64,000 nucleotides of DNA from Unio delphinus (taxonomy: Eukaryota > Mollusca > Bivalvia > Unionida > Unionidae): assembly GCA_029339505.1 (NCBI GenBank), contig JAQISU010000003.1, forward strand, positions 14,721,001 to 14,785,000, written 5' to 3'. Below the pieces are notes generated by a model. That model made no database searches. It was not told the origin of the DNA and saw only the letters and a list, made by a program, of their open reading frames with translations. The stretch's first letter is position 1. Each line of letters opens with the position of its first letter. Shown one piece after another: positions 46,979-59,345 of the stretch. Both the position numbers and the translations under genes were made by a program.

Positions 46979-49900
46979 GACGATGTTAAACCGTCTGCAT
47001 AATGGGTACATAAATTAAATCCAATATTACCGTTTTGAAGATGCAATGATCATCTAGTGAATTACAATATTAATATTCCTATCATCATTTTATAAATAAT
47101 CAAAAACAATAAGAAAAATGAATTTTCTACTCTTGCTTTCTTTCAGTACAGACGTATTTTCTGACGTCATTGTTTTCACAGGAGGCAGTTTCATGGCATC
47201 ATCAAATTTTCTTTCTTTTCTACCTTACATACAATTGAGATGACATAGGAAATGACAAATTATGATTTTGGGCAAGAACGGTCATAGTCTCACCGCCAGT
47301 TGCATTATTCTCATTTAGTACGAATATGCAACTCCTTCTTCCTATTTCGGTAGCTATTGGCCGCTTTCTTCTCATCGATGAACTCTTGCTGGTCAGAATA
47401 TGTTTATGTCTATAAATACGTTGACGGAGTCATACTTTACTATTACGCAAGGGGTAGCACCTGGTCAATGATAAGGTACAGATGAAAGTGATAGGAAAGT
47501 CAGAAAAGGAATACTATGAAAGATAAATAAGTAAAAGAGTGTTAGTGTACGTTTTAGTCCCTTCATCCTCAAACTAATCCGGCTACCGTAGTAGTGATGA
47601 TATAGACAGTGGCATTGCGAGGATATTTGGCGTCCAGGAAAAAGAATCTCAAATGTGAGGATCCCAATGCAAAACACCCAAATTTGCGCCCCCGGCTGCC
47701 CCTGTTTCCCAGTTATGTTGATACTTTGGGCTGATTTGGGCCCCATATGGCGCCCCCTAGCCATGGGCGCCCGGAACGAATGCCACACCTGCCACCCCCA
47801 TCGCTACGCCACTGGATATAGAGAATATCAACCGACATCACTCTGAGAATGACTAGGTCGAACTTCTAGCTGACTAGTTCATTCAAATGTGAGTTTGGAA
47901 AGCTCCTGCTTGTATGATACCGAGTCAGGAGCTTCTGCAATTATTGGTGGTAAATTGTTCCAAGTCCCTTTTGTACATGCGAAGAAGCTGAACGTAAACA
48001 GTGTGTCGATGTTGACTTTAATTGGAACTTTCCCGATCATTTGCCTTAGATTGACAATATTTCAGAGTCAGGAATTTTTCCGGTTCTATGTCCACTAGGC
48101 TGCTCCCAATCTTGTACAATATAGTCAGCTGGGCCTTGGTTCGACTGCATTCGAGGGATTCCCACTGGAGATGGTTCAGCATTGCACTGACACTACAGTT
48201 ACGATATTTTATTTGTGGTGAATCTATCAGCTCTCATCTGAACCATCTCTATCGTATTTATTAGATCTTTATTATGTCGGTTCCACACAGTCGAGCAATA
48301 CTCATGACCTGGTCGAACCAGAATGAGATATGCTGAACTCTTTACGTCCTCATTGTTGATGTGTAGATTCTGGAGCCGGAAACTAAGGTTACTCTTCCCT
48401 CTTATCTCTATCTTGTCTGTGTGCCTTTTTCCAAGAGAGGTCTCTGGACTATTTAACCCCGAGATATTTTGTTGCATGCTCCTTGGTTTAATTGTTCCCC
48501 TTAAGAGTGTATTTGGACATGATTAGTGATTGCTTCATGTAAACTCTAAGGATACATAATGTTTCTTGATGGGTCGAATACCCCAAGATATTTCCCAGAG
48601 GGGCAGTCGGTTCAGTTCTTCTTGGAGTATATCACAGTCCTTGGAGGTATTTAGTTCCTTTTAGACTATACACTGATCTGCAAAACAAAGCCGGACACAG
48701 AGTGCATATTCCACAGCAGATAAGATATATATTTTTAAAATTGAAAACATTAATTTGTCAATTTTAAGGAAAAGTAGGGGTCGATTCTATTCAGTATTAT
48801 TTGACCAAACAAATCACTAGAGAGTTGATTTATGTATCAAAAGTTAGTTAGTGAAAGTATTAGAGGGAAAATGTTAAGAATCTTTGGCTAATTTATAATT
48901 ATGAAAAAGAACTTACTATGTCTAACAGTATCATTCCGAAGTGTCATTTCTGCGTACACCATGTTTGTCTTTTTTCCACTTTACTTTTTTCTTTAGTCTC
49001 AACGATTTAAACCCCTTTTCAGCTGAAGGAAGCTGGAGAGTGTTGGTAGAAACCTTAGAACTATTTTAACTGTTGTATGCAAACGATTTATTTCTCTATC
49101 CTGACACTGCTTACCAGTTACAAAATATGCTCAATAGGCTGCGAACATGTTGCATAAAGTACATATATACATGTACCTGGATCTCACCCAAGTCGTACAA
49201 GGCAATAATGATTAATATCATTTATAACACTTGCAATAGATAACAGGTTCTTTTGAAACGCGCTAAAATATGTTTTTGAATCGCACGATCTATGGATATA
49301 TATGATGGGCCAGTGGCCTATATTATAAATAAACACAATTACTGTACATATATTATCGAATACATATACTTTTTGCAGCAAGGGGAAAAAAAGACATATG
49401 AAGAATTTTAACAAATTAATTTTATTCTATGTACTTATGATTTTGTTGCTTAAAAAGTTGAAGTCAATAAAAAATACGAGAAAACACAGAGAAATTAGCC
49501 TTCAATATAGTTAATCAAAACCGGTTTTAGGCATAATTTCAACCTTTTTACTTACCAGGTATTTGGAATATAAAACAATGAGTGCGCAATAATTATAATA
49601 ATGGCAATAACACCAATACATACAATGATGATAATGATAATGTTGATGATTACCTCGAAAGCTTGAAAAGGATCTAGAGCTACAATGTTAAAGTTGGCAC
49701 CAATCTCAACTATCATCAATTTTCTCTCAACAATTCACTGTTTTTATTACCTTGGATAATGTTTGATGAGGAACGGTATTTATTAAATATTTCGGAAGCA
49801 CCAACTATGAAATGAGTTGTGATTCCGGTAAATAATTGCAATTTATGAAAGTTTTATTACACTTCTAACAGATGAGGACTGTTTGCCTGCTTATGTCTAT

Positions 49901-50041
49901 AAAAGAAAGAGAAAACAAGAGTTCTTTTCAAGTCTTTAATTATCATCATTTGGGGGTGGGAATCATTTATAAAAATATCAATACTACTACTACTACTATT
50001 GCTACTACTACTACAACTACTACTACTACTTCTACTACTGC

Positions 50042-50088
<47 letters not shown>

Positions 50089-50217
50089 TTGCAACTAATA
50101 TCGTACAGTATAGCATTCAGGTATTCATTTCATTATCTTCCAGATAGTTTTAACATAAACTTCTTTTGAAAAAAAAAATCTCTTGTAAGCCGCTCGGTTT
50201 TGGGCAGCAAAAAGATG
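46907..50217. repeat. Array unit 8 (3,311 bp)
   Basis: Complete unit. Micro-ORF 47,090-47,224. MITE 47,607-47,814 (left TIR has CATTGCGAGG). LINE remnant about 47,879-48,700. One AAGGC repeat. From about 45,640 to 48,940 this sequence reads the same as the next unit at an offset of 3,311 bp. Confidence 0.96.
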
Positions 50218-50289
50218 TTCCGATGCCGGGGATCGAACCCGGGCCGTCTGGGTGAAAACCAGAAATCCTAACCACTAGACCACATCGGA
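50218..50289 (-). tRNA. tRNA-Glu (UUC), array copy 9
   Basis: Identical to the reference array gene. Confidence 0.95.
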
Positions 50290-53200
50290 GACGATGTTAA
50301 ACCGTCTGCATAATGGGTACATAAATTAAATCCAATATTACCGTTTTGAAGATGCAATGATCATCTAGTGAATTACAATATTAATATTCCTATCATCATT
50401 TTATAAATAATCAAAAACAATAAGAAAAATGAATTTTCTACTCTTGCTTTCTTTCAGTACAGACGTATTTTCTGACGTCATTGTTTTCACAGGAGGCAGT
50501 TTCATGGCATCATCAAATTTTCTTTCTTTTCTACCTTACATACAATTGAGATGACATAGGAAATGACAAATTATGATTTTGGGCAAGAACGGTCATAGTC
50601 TCACCGCCAGTTGCATTATTCTCATTTAGTACGAATATGCAACTCCTTCTTCCTATTTCGGTAGCTATTGGCCGCTTTCTTCTCATCGATGAACTCTTGC
50701 TGGTCAGAATATGTTTATGTCTATAAATACGTTGACGGAGTCATACTTTACTATTACGCAAGGGGTAGCACCTGGTCAATGATAAGGTACAGATGAAAGT
50801 GATAGGAAAGTCAGAAAAGGAATACTATGAAAGATAAATAAGTAAAAGAGTGTTAGTGTACGTTTTAGTCCCTTCATCCTCAAACTAATCCGGCTACCGT
50901 AGTAGTGATGATATAGACAGTGGCATTGCGAGGATATTTGGCGTCCAGGAAAAAGAATCTCAAATGTGAGGATCCCAATGCAAAACACCCAAATTTGCGC
51001 CCCCGGCTGCCCCTGTTTCCCAGTTATGTTGATACTTTGGGCTGATTTGGGCCCCATATGGCGCCCCCTAGCCATGGGCGCCCGGAACGAATGCCACACC
51101 TGCCACCCCCATCGCTACGCCACTGGATATAGAGAATATCAACCGACATCACTCTGAGAATGACTAGGTCGAACTTCTAGCTGACTAGTTCATTCAAATG
51201 TGAGTTTGGAAAGCTCCTGCTTGTATGATACCGAGTCAGGAGCTTCTGCAATTATTGGTGGTAAATTGTTCCAAGTCCCTTTTGTACATGCGAAGAAGCT
51301 GAACGTAAACAGTGTGTCGATGTTGACTTTAATTGGAACTTTCCCGATCATTTGCCTTAGATTGACAATATTTCAGAGTCAGGAATTTTTCCGGTTCTAT
51401 GTCCACTAGGCTGCTCCCAATCTTGTACAATATAGTCAGCTGGGCCTTGGTTCGACTGCATTCGAGGGATTCCCACTGGAGATGGTTCAGCATTGCACTG
51501 ACACTACAGTTACGATATTTTATTTGTGGTGAATCTATCAGCTCTCATCTGAACCATCTCTATCGTATTTATTAGATCTTTATTATGTCGGTTCCACACA
51601 GTCGAGCAATACTCATGACCTGGTCGAACCAGAATGAGATATGCTGAACTCTTTACGTCCTCATTGTTGATGTGTAGATTCTGGAGCCGGAAACTAAGGT
51701 TACTCTTCCCTCTTATCTCTATCTTGTCTGTGTGCCTTTTTCCAAGAGAGGTCTCTGGACTATTTAACCCCGAGATATTTTGTTGCATGCTCCTTGGTTT
51801 AATTGTTCCCCTTAAGAGTGTATTTGGACATGATTAGTGATTGCTTCATGTAAACTCTAAGGATACATAATGTTTCTTGATGGGTCGAATACCCCAAGAT
51901 ATTTCCCAGAGGGGCAGTCGGTTCAGTTCTTCTTGGAGTATATCACAGTCCTTGGAGGTATTTAGTTCCTTTTAGACTATACACTGATCTGCAAAACAAA
52001 GCCGGACACAGAGTGCATATTCCACAGCAGATAAGATATATATTTTTAAAATTGAAAACATTAATTTGTCAATTTTAAGGAAAAGTAGGGGTCGATTCTA
52101 TTCAGTATTATTTGACCAAACAAATCACTAGAGAGTTGATTTATGTATCAAAAGTTAGTTAGTGAAAGTATTAGAGGGAAAATGTTAAGAATCTTTGGCT
52201 AATTTATAATTATGAAAAAGAACTTACTATGTCTAACAGTATCATTCCGAAATGTCATTTGGGCGTTTGTCTTTTTTCCACTTTACTTTTTTCTTTAGTC
52301 TCAACGATTTAAACCACTTTTCAGCTGAAGGAAGCTGGAGAGTGTTGGTAGAAACCTTAGAACTATTTTAACTGTTGTATGCAAACGATTTATTTCTCTA
52401 TCCTGACACTGCTTACCAGTTACAAAATATGCTCAATAGGCTGCGAACATGTTGCATAAAGTACATATATACATGTACCTGGATCTCACCCAAGTCGTAC
52501 AAGGCAAGGCAAGGCAAGGCAATAATGATTAATATCATTTATAACACTTGCAATAGATAACAGGTTCTTTTGAAACGCGCTAAAATGTGTTTTTGAATCG
52601 CACGATCTATGGATATACATGATGGGCCAGTGGCCTATATTATAAATAAACACAATTACTGTACATATATTATCGAATACATATACTGTTTGCAGCAAGG
52701 GGAAAAAAAAGACATATGAAGAATTTTAACAAATTAATTTTATTCTATGTACTTATGATTTTGTTGCTTAAAAAGTTGAAGTCAATAAAAAATACGAGAA
52801 AACACAGAGAAATTAGCCTTCAATATAGTTAACCAAAACCGGTTTTAGGCATAATTTCAACCTTTTTACTTACCAGGTATTTGGAATATAAAACAATGAG
52901 TGCGCAATAATTATAATAATGGCAATAACACCAATACATACAATGATGATAATGATAATGTTGATGATTACCTCGAAAGCTTGAAAAGGATCTAGAGCTA
53001 CAATGTTAAAGTTGGCACCAATCTCAACTATCATCAATTTTCTCTCAACAATTCACTGTTTTTATTACCTTGGATAATGTTTGATGAGGAACGGTATTTA
53101 TTAAATATTTCGGAAGCACCAACTATGAAATGAGTTGTGATTCCGGTAAATAATTGCAATTTATGAAAGTTTTATTTCACTTCTAACAGATGAGGACTGT

Positions 53201-53354
53201 TTGCCTGCTTATGTCTATAAAAGAAAGAGAAAACAAGAGTTCTTTTTCAAGTCTTTAATTATCATCATTTGGGGGTGGGAATCATTTATAAAAATATCAA
53301 TACTACTACTACTACTATTGCTACTACTACTACAACTACTACTTCTACTACTGC

Positions 53355-53401
<47 letters not shown>

Positions 53402-53530
53402 TTGCAACTAATATCGTACAGTATAGCATTTAGGTATTTATTTCATTATCTTCCAGATAGTTTTAACATAAACTTCTTTTGAAAAAAAAAATCTCTTGTA
53501 AGCCGCTCGGTTTTGGGCAGCAAAAATATG
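50218..53530. repeat. Array unit 9 (3,313 bp)
   Basis: Complete unit. Micro-ORF 50,401-50,535. MITE 50,918-51,125. LINE remnant about 51,190-52,011. It copies unit 8 up to about 52,250, then switches to a different version (AAATGTCATTTGGGCG with a small deletion at 52,266, and four AAGGC repeats at about 52,500). Confidence 0.96.
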
Positions 53531-53602
53531 TTCCGATGCCGGGGATCGAACCCGGGCCGTCTGGGTGAAAACCAGAAATCCTAACCACTAGACCACATCG
53601 GA
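53531..53602 (-). tRNA. tRNA-Glu (UUC), array copy 10
   Basis: Identical to the reference array gene. The T5 terminator is kept although the spacer before it has a G to T change. Confidence 0.95.
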
Positions 53603-55076
53603 GACGATGTTAAAATGTCTGCATAATGGGTACATAAATTAAATCCAATATTACCGTTTTGAAGCTGCAATGATCATCTAGTGAATTACAATATTAATAT
53701 TCCTATCATCATTTTATAAATAATCAAAAACAATAAGAAAAATGAATTTTCTACTCTTGCTTTCTTTCAGTACAGACGTATTTTCTGACGGCATTGTTTT
53801 CACAGGAAGCAGTTTTATGGCATCATCAAATTTTCTTTCTTTTCTACCTTACATACAATTGAGATGACATAGGAAATGACAAATTATGATTTTGGGCAAG
53901 AACGGTCATAGTCTCACCGCCAGTTGCATTATTCTCATTTAGTACGAATATGCAACTCCTTCTTCCTATTTCGGTAGCTATTGGCCGCTTTCTTCTCATC
54001 GATGAACTCTTGCTGGTCATAATATGTTTATGTCTATAAATACGTTGACGGAGTCACACTTTACTATTACGCAAGGGGTAGCACCTGGTCAATGATAAAG
54101 TACAGATGAAAGTGATAGGAAAGTCAGAAAAGGAATACTATGAAAAATAAATAAGTAAAAGAGTGTTAGTGTACGTTTTAGTCCCTTCATCCTCAAACTA
54201 ATCCGGCTACCGTAGTAGTGATGATATAGACAGTGGCATAGCGAGGATATTTGGCGTCCAGGAAAAAGAATCTCAAATGTGAGGATCCCAATGCAAAACA
54301 CCCAAATTTGCGCCCCCGGCTGCCCCTGTTTCCCAGTTATGTTGATACTTTGGGCTGATTTGGGCCCCATATGGCGCCCCCTAGCCATGGGCGCCCGGAA
54401 CGAATTCCACACCTGCCACCCCCATCGCTACGCCACTGGATATAGAGAATATCAACCGACATCACTCTGAGAATGACTAGGTCGAACTTCTAGCTGACTA
54501 GTTCATTCAAATGTGAGTTTGGAAAGCTTCTGCTTGTATGATACCGAGTCAGGAGCTTCTGCAATTATTGTTGGTAACTTGTTCCAAGTCCCTTTTGTAC
54601 ATGCGAAGAAGCCGAACGTAAACAGTGTGTCGATGTTGACTTTAATTAGAACTTTCCCGATCATTTGCCGTAGATTGACAATATTTCAGAGTCAGGTATT
54701 TTTCCGCTTGTATGTCCACTAGGCTGCTCCCAATCTTGTACAATATAGTCAGCTGGGCCTTGGTTCGACTGCATTCGAGGGATTCCCACTGAAGATGGTT
54801 CAGCATTGCACTGACACTACAGTTACGATATTTTATTTGTGGTGAATCTATCAGCTCTCATCTGAACCATCTCTATCGTATTTATTTGATCTTTATTATG
54901 TCGCTTCCCCACAGTCGAGCAATACTCATGACCTGGTCGAACCAGAATGAGATATGCTGAACTCTTTACGTCCTCATTGTTGATGTGTAGATTCTGGCGC
55001 CGGAAACTAAGGTTACTCTTCCCTCTTATCTCTATCTTGTCTGTGTGCCTTTTTCCAAGAGAGGTCTCTGGACTAA
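53531..55076. repeat. Array unit 10 (right edge, truncated)
   Basis: It starts with the tRNA at 53,531. Micro-ORF 53,714-53,848, MITE 54,231-54,438, LINE remnant from about 54,503. It breaks off at CTCTGGACTA (55,076), within the LINE frame. Confidence 0.95.
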
Positions 55077-55091
55077 ATTATGCCTAAAACT
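55077..55091 (-). repeat. 15-bp inverted scrap of the array unit at the right breakpoint
   Basis: AATTATGCCTAAAAC follows the truncation point directly. It is the reverse complement of GTTTTAGGCATAATT, which occurs in the AT-rich part of each unit (for example 34,871-34,885). The DNA after it is unique. This looks like a template-switch footprint. Confidence 0.65.
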
Positions 55092-56978
55092 CTAAAGACA
55101 GGTCCGCTGTGTTGAACTGATTATAAGACGCTGATGTTCATAAATATTCAAAACTAGTATTATTAAATTAAATACTCATAATATTAAGGATATTTTTAAA
55201 GTCCTATGGAAGAATTGTTGTAAGTATATAGGCGTGCTACTTTGATTCGGGTTTGATTTTCGGGTTGTGTCCATCTTTCTACATATTTCAATGTCAATAA
55301 TGTAAATTTGCATAGGTTGACCATATGGGGTAGTTTTGTACGTAGTTATTCCACTTTGTATGTCATTTCAGGAATCGGAGAATTTATAAAGAAACCAGCA
55401 GACGATTGACTAATCTTAGAATCTGCTGTTTAGGTTTCTCTTAACATCAAAACCGCCATCATCTGTCGCCAGGTTGTAGAGATTATATACGTGTGCATCA
55501 ATTTGTGATAATCGTGTAAATAGTCAACATTATGTAATCAATTTCTTAGTAATCTTAGAAACACATATTGACCATAAACAAATGTTCACCAGGTGTTCGA
55601 AAGCTAAAGGTTGAATCAAACTGTAGCTACGACTAGCAGTGAATAGATTCGTGCAATGACGCAATCATTTATTATCTCAGTTGCTTTAGGGTAGTCTAAT
55701 TAATGTTTATTACAACAATAAATCTGTTCGCTTTCCACATATCTGAACAGCCAACGCTAATAACAGATATTACATTCTGACTTATCAAATATTGGTAATC
55801 AAGCTAAGTGACTGAAATTGATTTTGGTTTTTCCACCACTTCCACGTATGTTATATGCACGCCAAAAAGCGCCCTCCATATTTTATTTAAATTTGGATTG
55901 GTGTCCATCACACACACGCACGCACGTACGCACGCACACACATAGTACTAGTTTTGAATATTTATAAGTGTGAATACTCATAACACGTTCAGCACAACTG
56001 ACATTCTTAAATATAGGGGTATTATGTAAATATAGGTATAATTTATTTAAATGTATAGATATTACTGTAAATCTGCTAGCACTATATAGCTATGTGATAG
56101 ATGAAAACTGTGATCGCTACATGATAGATGAAGAAAAAAAAAGAGAAAGAAAATTTTAAAGGTGCAAGAAAAAAATGGTTCCATTTTGTAGATGGAAACC
56201 TGGTCCACCTGGTGAAAACGAGGAAAGATTTCGACGTTTTTTCTTTAAATTAATCTCGATTTCGTGGTTGGATTTATTTCTTAACTGCACAAAACAAAAA
56301 TTAGAGACATATCTTACTCATCTTTAAACTGGTCCCATTGAACTTTTTTTCTTGACATGCTCAGAACAACCCTTTGATAATACATGCTGTAGCTTTTATT
56401 CCATTAAGAAACATTTTGGGCAAAACAGTATGTGATTTAAAGAGAAATCAATGCACTGCATTAAACGAAAAAAACATGTTTTACCGAGATTTTCTCTCCA
56501 TCTTCACAAAGGACCACAAAACGTTAGACCTCAAATGGCAAGAATCGGTCAGTGAACAATAAGGTATTCCACAGGTACTATTAACCTAGTAACATTTTCT
56601 CTAATACTAAAATGATCTTATTTCTGAACAATAAAAAGAAGCAATTGATATTGGTATCTTCGTCCTTCAGGTAGTTTGATAACAAAATTTACAATTGTGA
56701 GCTGCGTTGTTTTCGCTAGCAAAAATTATTGAGTTGCTAAGGAAAGATCCCAGATAGCTAGAGTAAAGCCCAGGAGTCCTAACCAATATAATACATATAT
56801 TTTCATTAAAGATACTTACATAAAATCACTATAACCACCCTGAGATTGCAAATAGCATATGATAAATTATTATGTTAAGTCATCGTTATGAAAAGAAAGA
56901 AAGACTGAAAAAGACGACGACGAAGTTTCCTCTGTTACTTTCTTCTTCAAGGGTGTTAAAATCTTCGGTGAGTTGTTG
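55092..56978. other. No gene seen; unique sequence, short CA/CG-type microsatellite
   Basis: It holds a CACACACGCACGCACGTACG-type microsatellite at 55,909-55,942. A 62-codon frame at 56,374-56,562 has no recognisable domain and I do not call it a gene. Confidence 0.5.
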
Positions 56979-57032
56979 TCACAGCCTCACAGGAGACAAT
57001 TTCTTCGCATCTACAAGTTTTCTTTCTTTTCC
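56979..57032 (-). pseudogene. Fragment of the KERK micro-ORF family
   Basis: On the - strand the frame GKERKLVDAKKLSPVRL ends in TGA. DNA identity to the array micro-ORF is clear over about 50 bp (AAAGAAAGAAAACTT and TCTCCTGTGA blocks) but not beyond. It lies in opposite orientation to the solitary unit that starts 465 bp further right. Confidence 0.45.
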
Positions 57033-57165
57033 ACATAGGGTAGAACTATGACGACGTGGTCAATTAACACATGACATGTACAATAACTGCCAAATAATCT
57101 TGACATTGTACTTTTAACATGCATATTGTAAAAAACGTTTTTTAAATAAAGAAAGAGAAAAAAAT

Positions 57166-57214
57166 GATTCCAGGTTTTCGTATATGCGGCCCAGGATCGA
57201 TCCCGGCATCGGAA
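57166..57214 (+). pseudogene. 3' half of a tRNA-Glu
   Basis: GATTCCAGGTTTTCG followed by GCGGCCCAGGATCGATCCCG and GCATCGGAA corresponds to the anticodon arm through the 3' end. The 5' half is absent, and the anticodon loop has TTTTCG for TTTTCAC. Confidence 0.75.
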
Positions 57215-57514
57215 GACATTTTTATTTTTCATAGAGAGGGAAAACACGCCGATCACAAGATTGTCTGAATTGAATTTATCTAAATTTTATATTGTTGTGG
57301 TCTTTCTTTAAAAAAGAAAAAATATCTCAAACTACGTGGAAGAAAAGGAAACGATATCCTGAATTTACAACTGACGGGACACAACATCAGAAAGTTCATC
57401 TAATTCACCCAGTTTGGAAGATGTCTCTCGAAAATAGATTATAATGGAGGGGTAGAAGGTGACAACATTAACATATTTATCTTTATGCACATTTCATATG
57501 TCAATTGTATGTAA

Positions 57515-57649
57515 GATAGAAAAGAAAGAAAATTTGATGATGCCATGAAACTGCCTCCTATGAAAACAATGCCGTCAGAAAATACGTCTGTACTGAAAGA
57601 AAGCAAGAGTAGAAAATTCATTTTTCTTATTGTTTTTGATTATTTATAA
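57515..57649 (+). CDS. KERK micro-ORF in the inverted unit
   Basis: A 44-residue frame DRKERKFDDAMKLPPMKTM..., ending FIFLIVFDYL then TAA, same length as the array copies. Substitutions against the array (G to D, V to M, T to P) do not introduce stops. Coding status unproven. Confidence 0.3.
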   Translation, partial: DRKERKFDDAMKLPPMKTMPSENTSVLKESKSRKFIFLIVFDYL

Positions 57650-57760
57650 AATGATGATAGGAATATTAATATTGTAATTCACTAGATGATCATTGCATCT
57701 TCAAAACGGTAATATTGGATTTAATTTATGTACCCATTATGCAGACGATTTAACATCGTC

Positions 57761-57832
57761 TCCGATGTGGTCTAGTGGTTAGGATTTCTGGTTTTCACCC
57801 AGACGGCACGGGTTCGATCCCCGGCATCGGAA
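57761..57832 (+). tRNA. tRNA-Glu (UUC) in the inverted unit, one T-stem mismatch
   Basis: Same as the array gene except C49 to A, giving one A-G mismatch at the base of the T-stem (ACGGG/CCCGG). The anticodon TTC, A box and B box are intact. TTTT(T) follows within ten bases. Probably still foldable. Confidence 0.88.
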
Positions 57833-57987
57833 CATCTTTTTGCTGCCCAAAACCGAGCGGCTCACAAGAGATTTTTTTTTAAAAAGAAGTTTATGTTAAA
57901 ACTACCTGGAAGATAATGAAATGAATACCTGAATGCTATACTGTACGATATTAGTCGCAATATTATTATTATTATTATTATTATTAT

Positions 57988-58025
<38 letters not shown>

Positions 58026-59345
58026 ATAGTAGTAGTAGTAGGAGTAGTAGTAGTAGTAGTATGGATATTTTTATAAATGATTCCCACCCCCAAATGATGA
58101 TAATTAAAGACTTGAAAAAGAACTCTTGTTTTCTCTTTCTTTTATAGACATAAGCAGGCAAACAGTCCTCATCTGTTAGAAGTGAAGTAAAACTTTCATA
58201 AATTGCAATTATTTACCGGAATCACAACTCATTTCATAGTTGGTGCTTCCGAAATATTTAATAAATAACGTTCCTCATCAAACATTATCCAAGGTAATAA
58301 AAACAGTGAATTGTTGAGAGAAAATTGATGATAGTTGAGATTGGTGCCAACTTTAACATTGTAGCTCTAGATCCTTTTCAAGCTTTCGAGGTAATCATCA
58401 ACATTATCATTATCATCATTGTATGTATTGGTGTTATTGCCATTATTATAATTATTGCGCACTCATTGTTTTATATTCCAAATACCTGGCAAGTAAAAGG
58501 GTTGAAATTATGCCTAAAACCGGTTTTGATTAACTATATTGAAGGCTAATTTCTCTGTGTTTTCTCGTATTTTTATTGACTTCAACTTTTTAAGCAACAA
58601 AATCATAAGTACATAGAATAAAATTAATTTGTTAAAATTCTTCATATGTCTTTTTTTCCCCTTGCTGCAAACAGTATATGTATTCGATAATATATGTACA
58701 GTAATTGTGTTTATTTATAATATAGGCCACTGGCCCATCATGTATATCCATAGATCGTGCGATTCAAAAACATATTTGAGTGCGTTCCAAAAGAACCTGT
58801 TATCTATTGCAAGTGTTATAAATGATATTAATCATTATTATCTTGTACGACTTGGGTGAGATCCAGGTACATGTATATTTGTACTTTATGCAACATGTTC
58901 GCAGCCTATTGAGCATATTTTGTAACTGGTAAGCAGTGTCAGGATAGAGAAATAAATCGTTTGCATACAACAGTTAAAATAGTTCTAAGGTTTCTACCAA
59001 CACTCTCCAGCTTCCTTCAGCTGAAAAGGGGTTTAAATCGTTGAGACTAAAGAAAAGAGTAAAGTGGAAAAAAGACAAACATGGTGTACGCAGAAATGAC
59101 ACTTCGGAATGATACTGTTAGACATAGTAAGTTCTTTTTCATAATTATAAATTAGCCAAAGATTCTTAACATTTTCCCTCTAATACTTTCACTAACTAAC
59201 TTTTGATACATAAATCAACTCTCTAGTGATTTGTTTGGTCAAATAATACTGAATAGAATCGACCCCTACTTTTCCTTAAAATTGACAAATTAATGTTTTC
59301 AATTTTAAAAATATATATCTTATCTGCTGTGGAATATGCATTCTG

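Larger units (their letters stand above)
18232..55076. repeat. Tandem array of ~3.3-kb units, each built around a tRNA-Glu gene
   Basis: Homology between units starts at a (CTA)n(TAA)n tract at about 18,232 and ends abruptly inside the LINE remnant at 55,076. tRNA starts are at 18,394, 22,254, 25,586, 28,903, 32,235, 35,567, 38,899, 42,211, 46,907, 50,218 and 53,531. Intervals are 3,860, 3,332, 3,317, 3,332, 3,332, 3,332, 3,312, 4,696, 3,311 and 3,313 bp. Order within a unit on the + strand: tRNA-Glu (-), 44-codon micro-ORF (-), TATA-like box, hAT MITE, CR1/Jockey-type RT C-terminus (-), RT remnant (+), AT-rich DNA, CTA/TAA tract. Units differ by scattered substitutions and by short-repeat lengths, so this is a genuine tandem family. 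The exact copy number depends on the assembly. Confidence 0.97.

Noticed and set aside
18232..55076. A CRISPR-like or phage-defence array
   Set aside because: The repeat unit is 3.3 kb and contains tRNA and transposon relics, in clearly eukaryotic sequence; there are no short direct repeats with unique spacers.
18232..55076. A ribosomal RNA, 5S or histone gene tandem repeat
   Set aside because: No rRNA, 5S or histone sequence is recognisable in the unit; the only RNA gene found is tRNA-Glu.
56374..56562. A 62-codon + strand frame in unique DNA
   Set aside because: There is no domain, no splice context and no similarity to anything else in the window.
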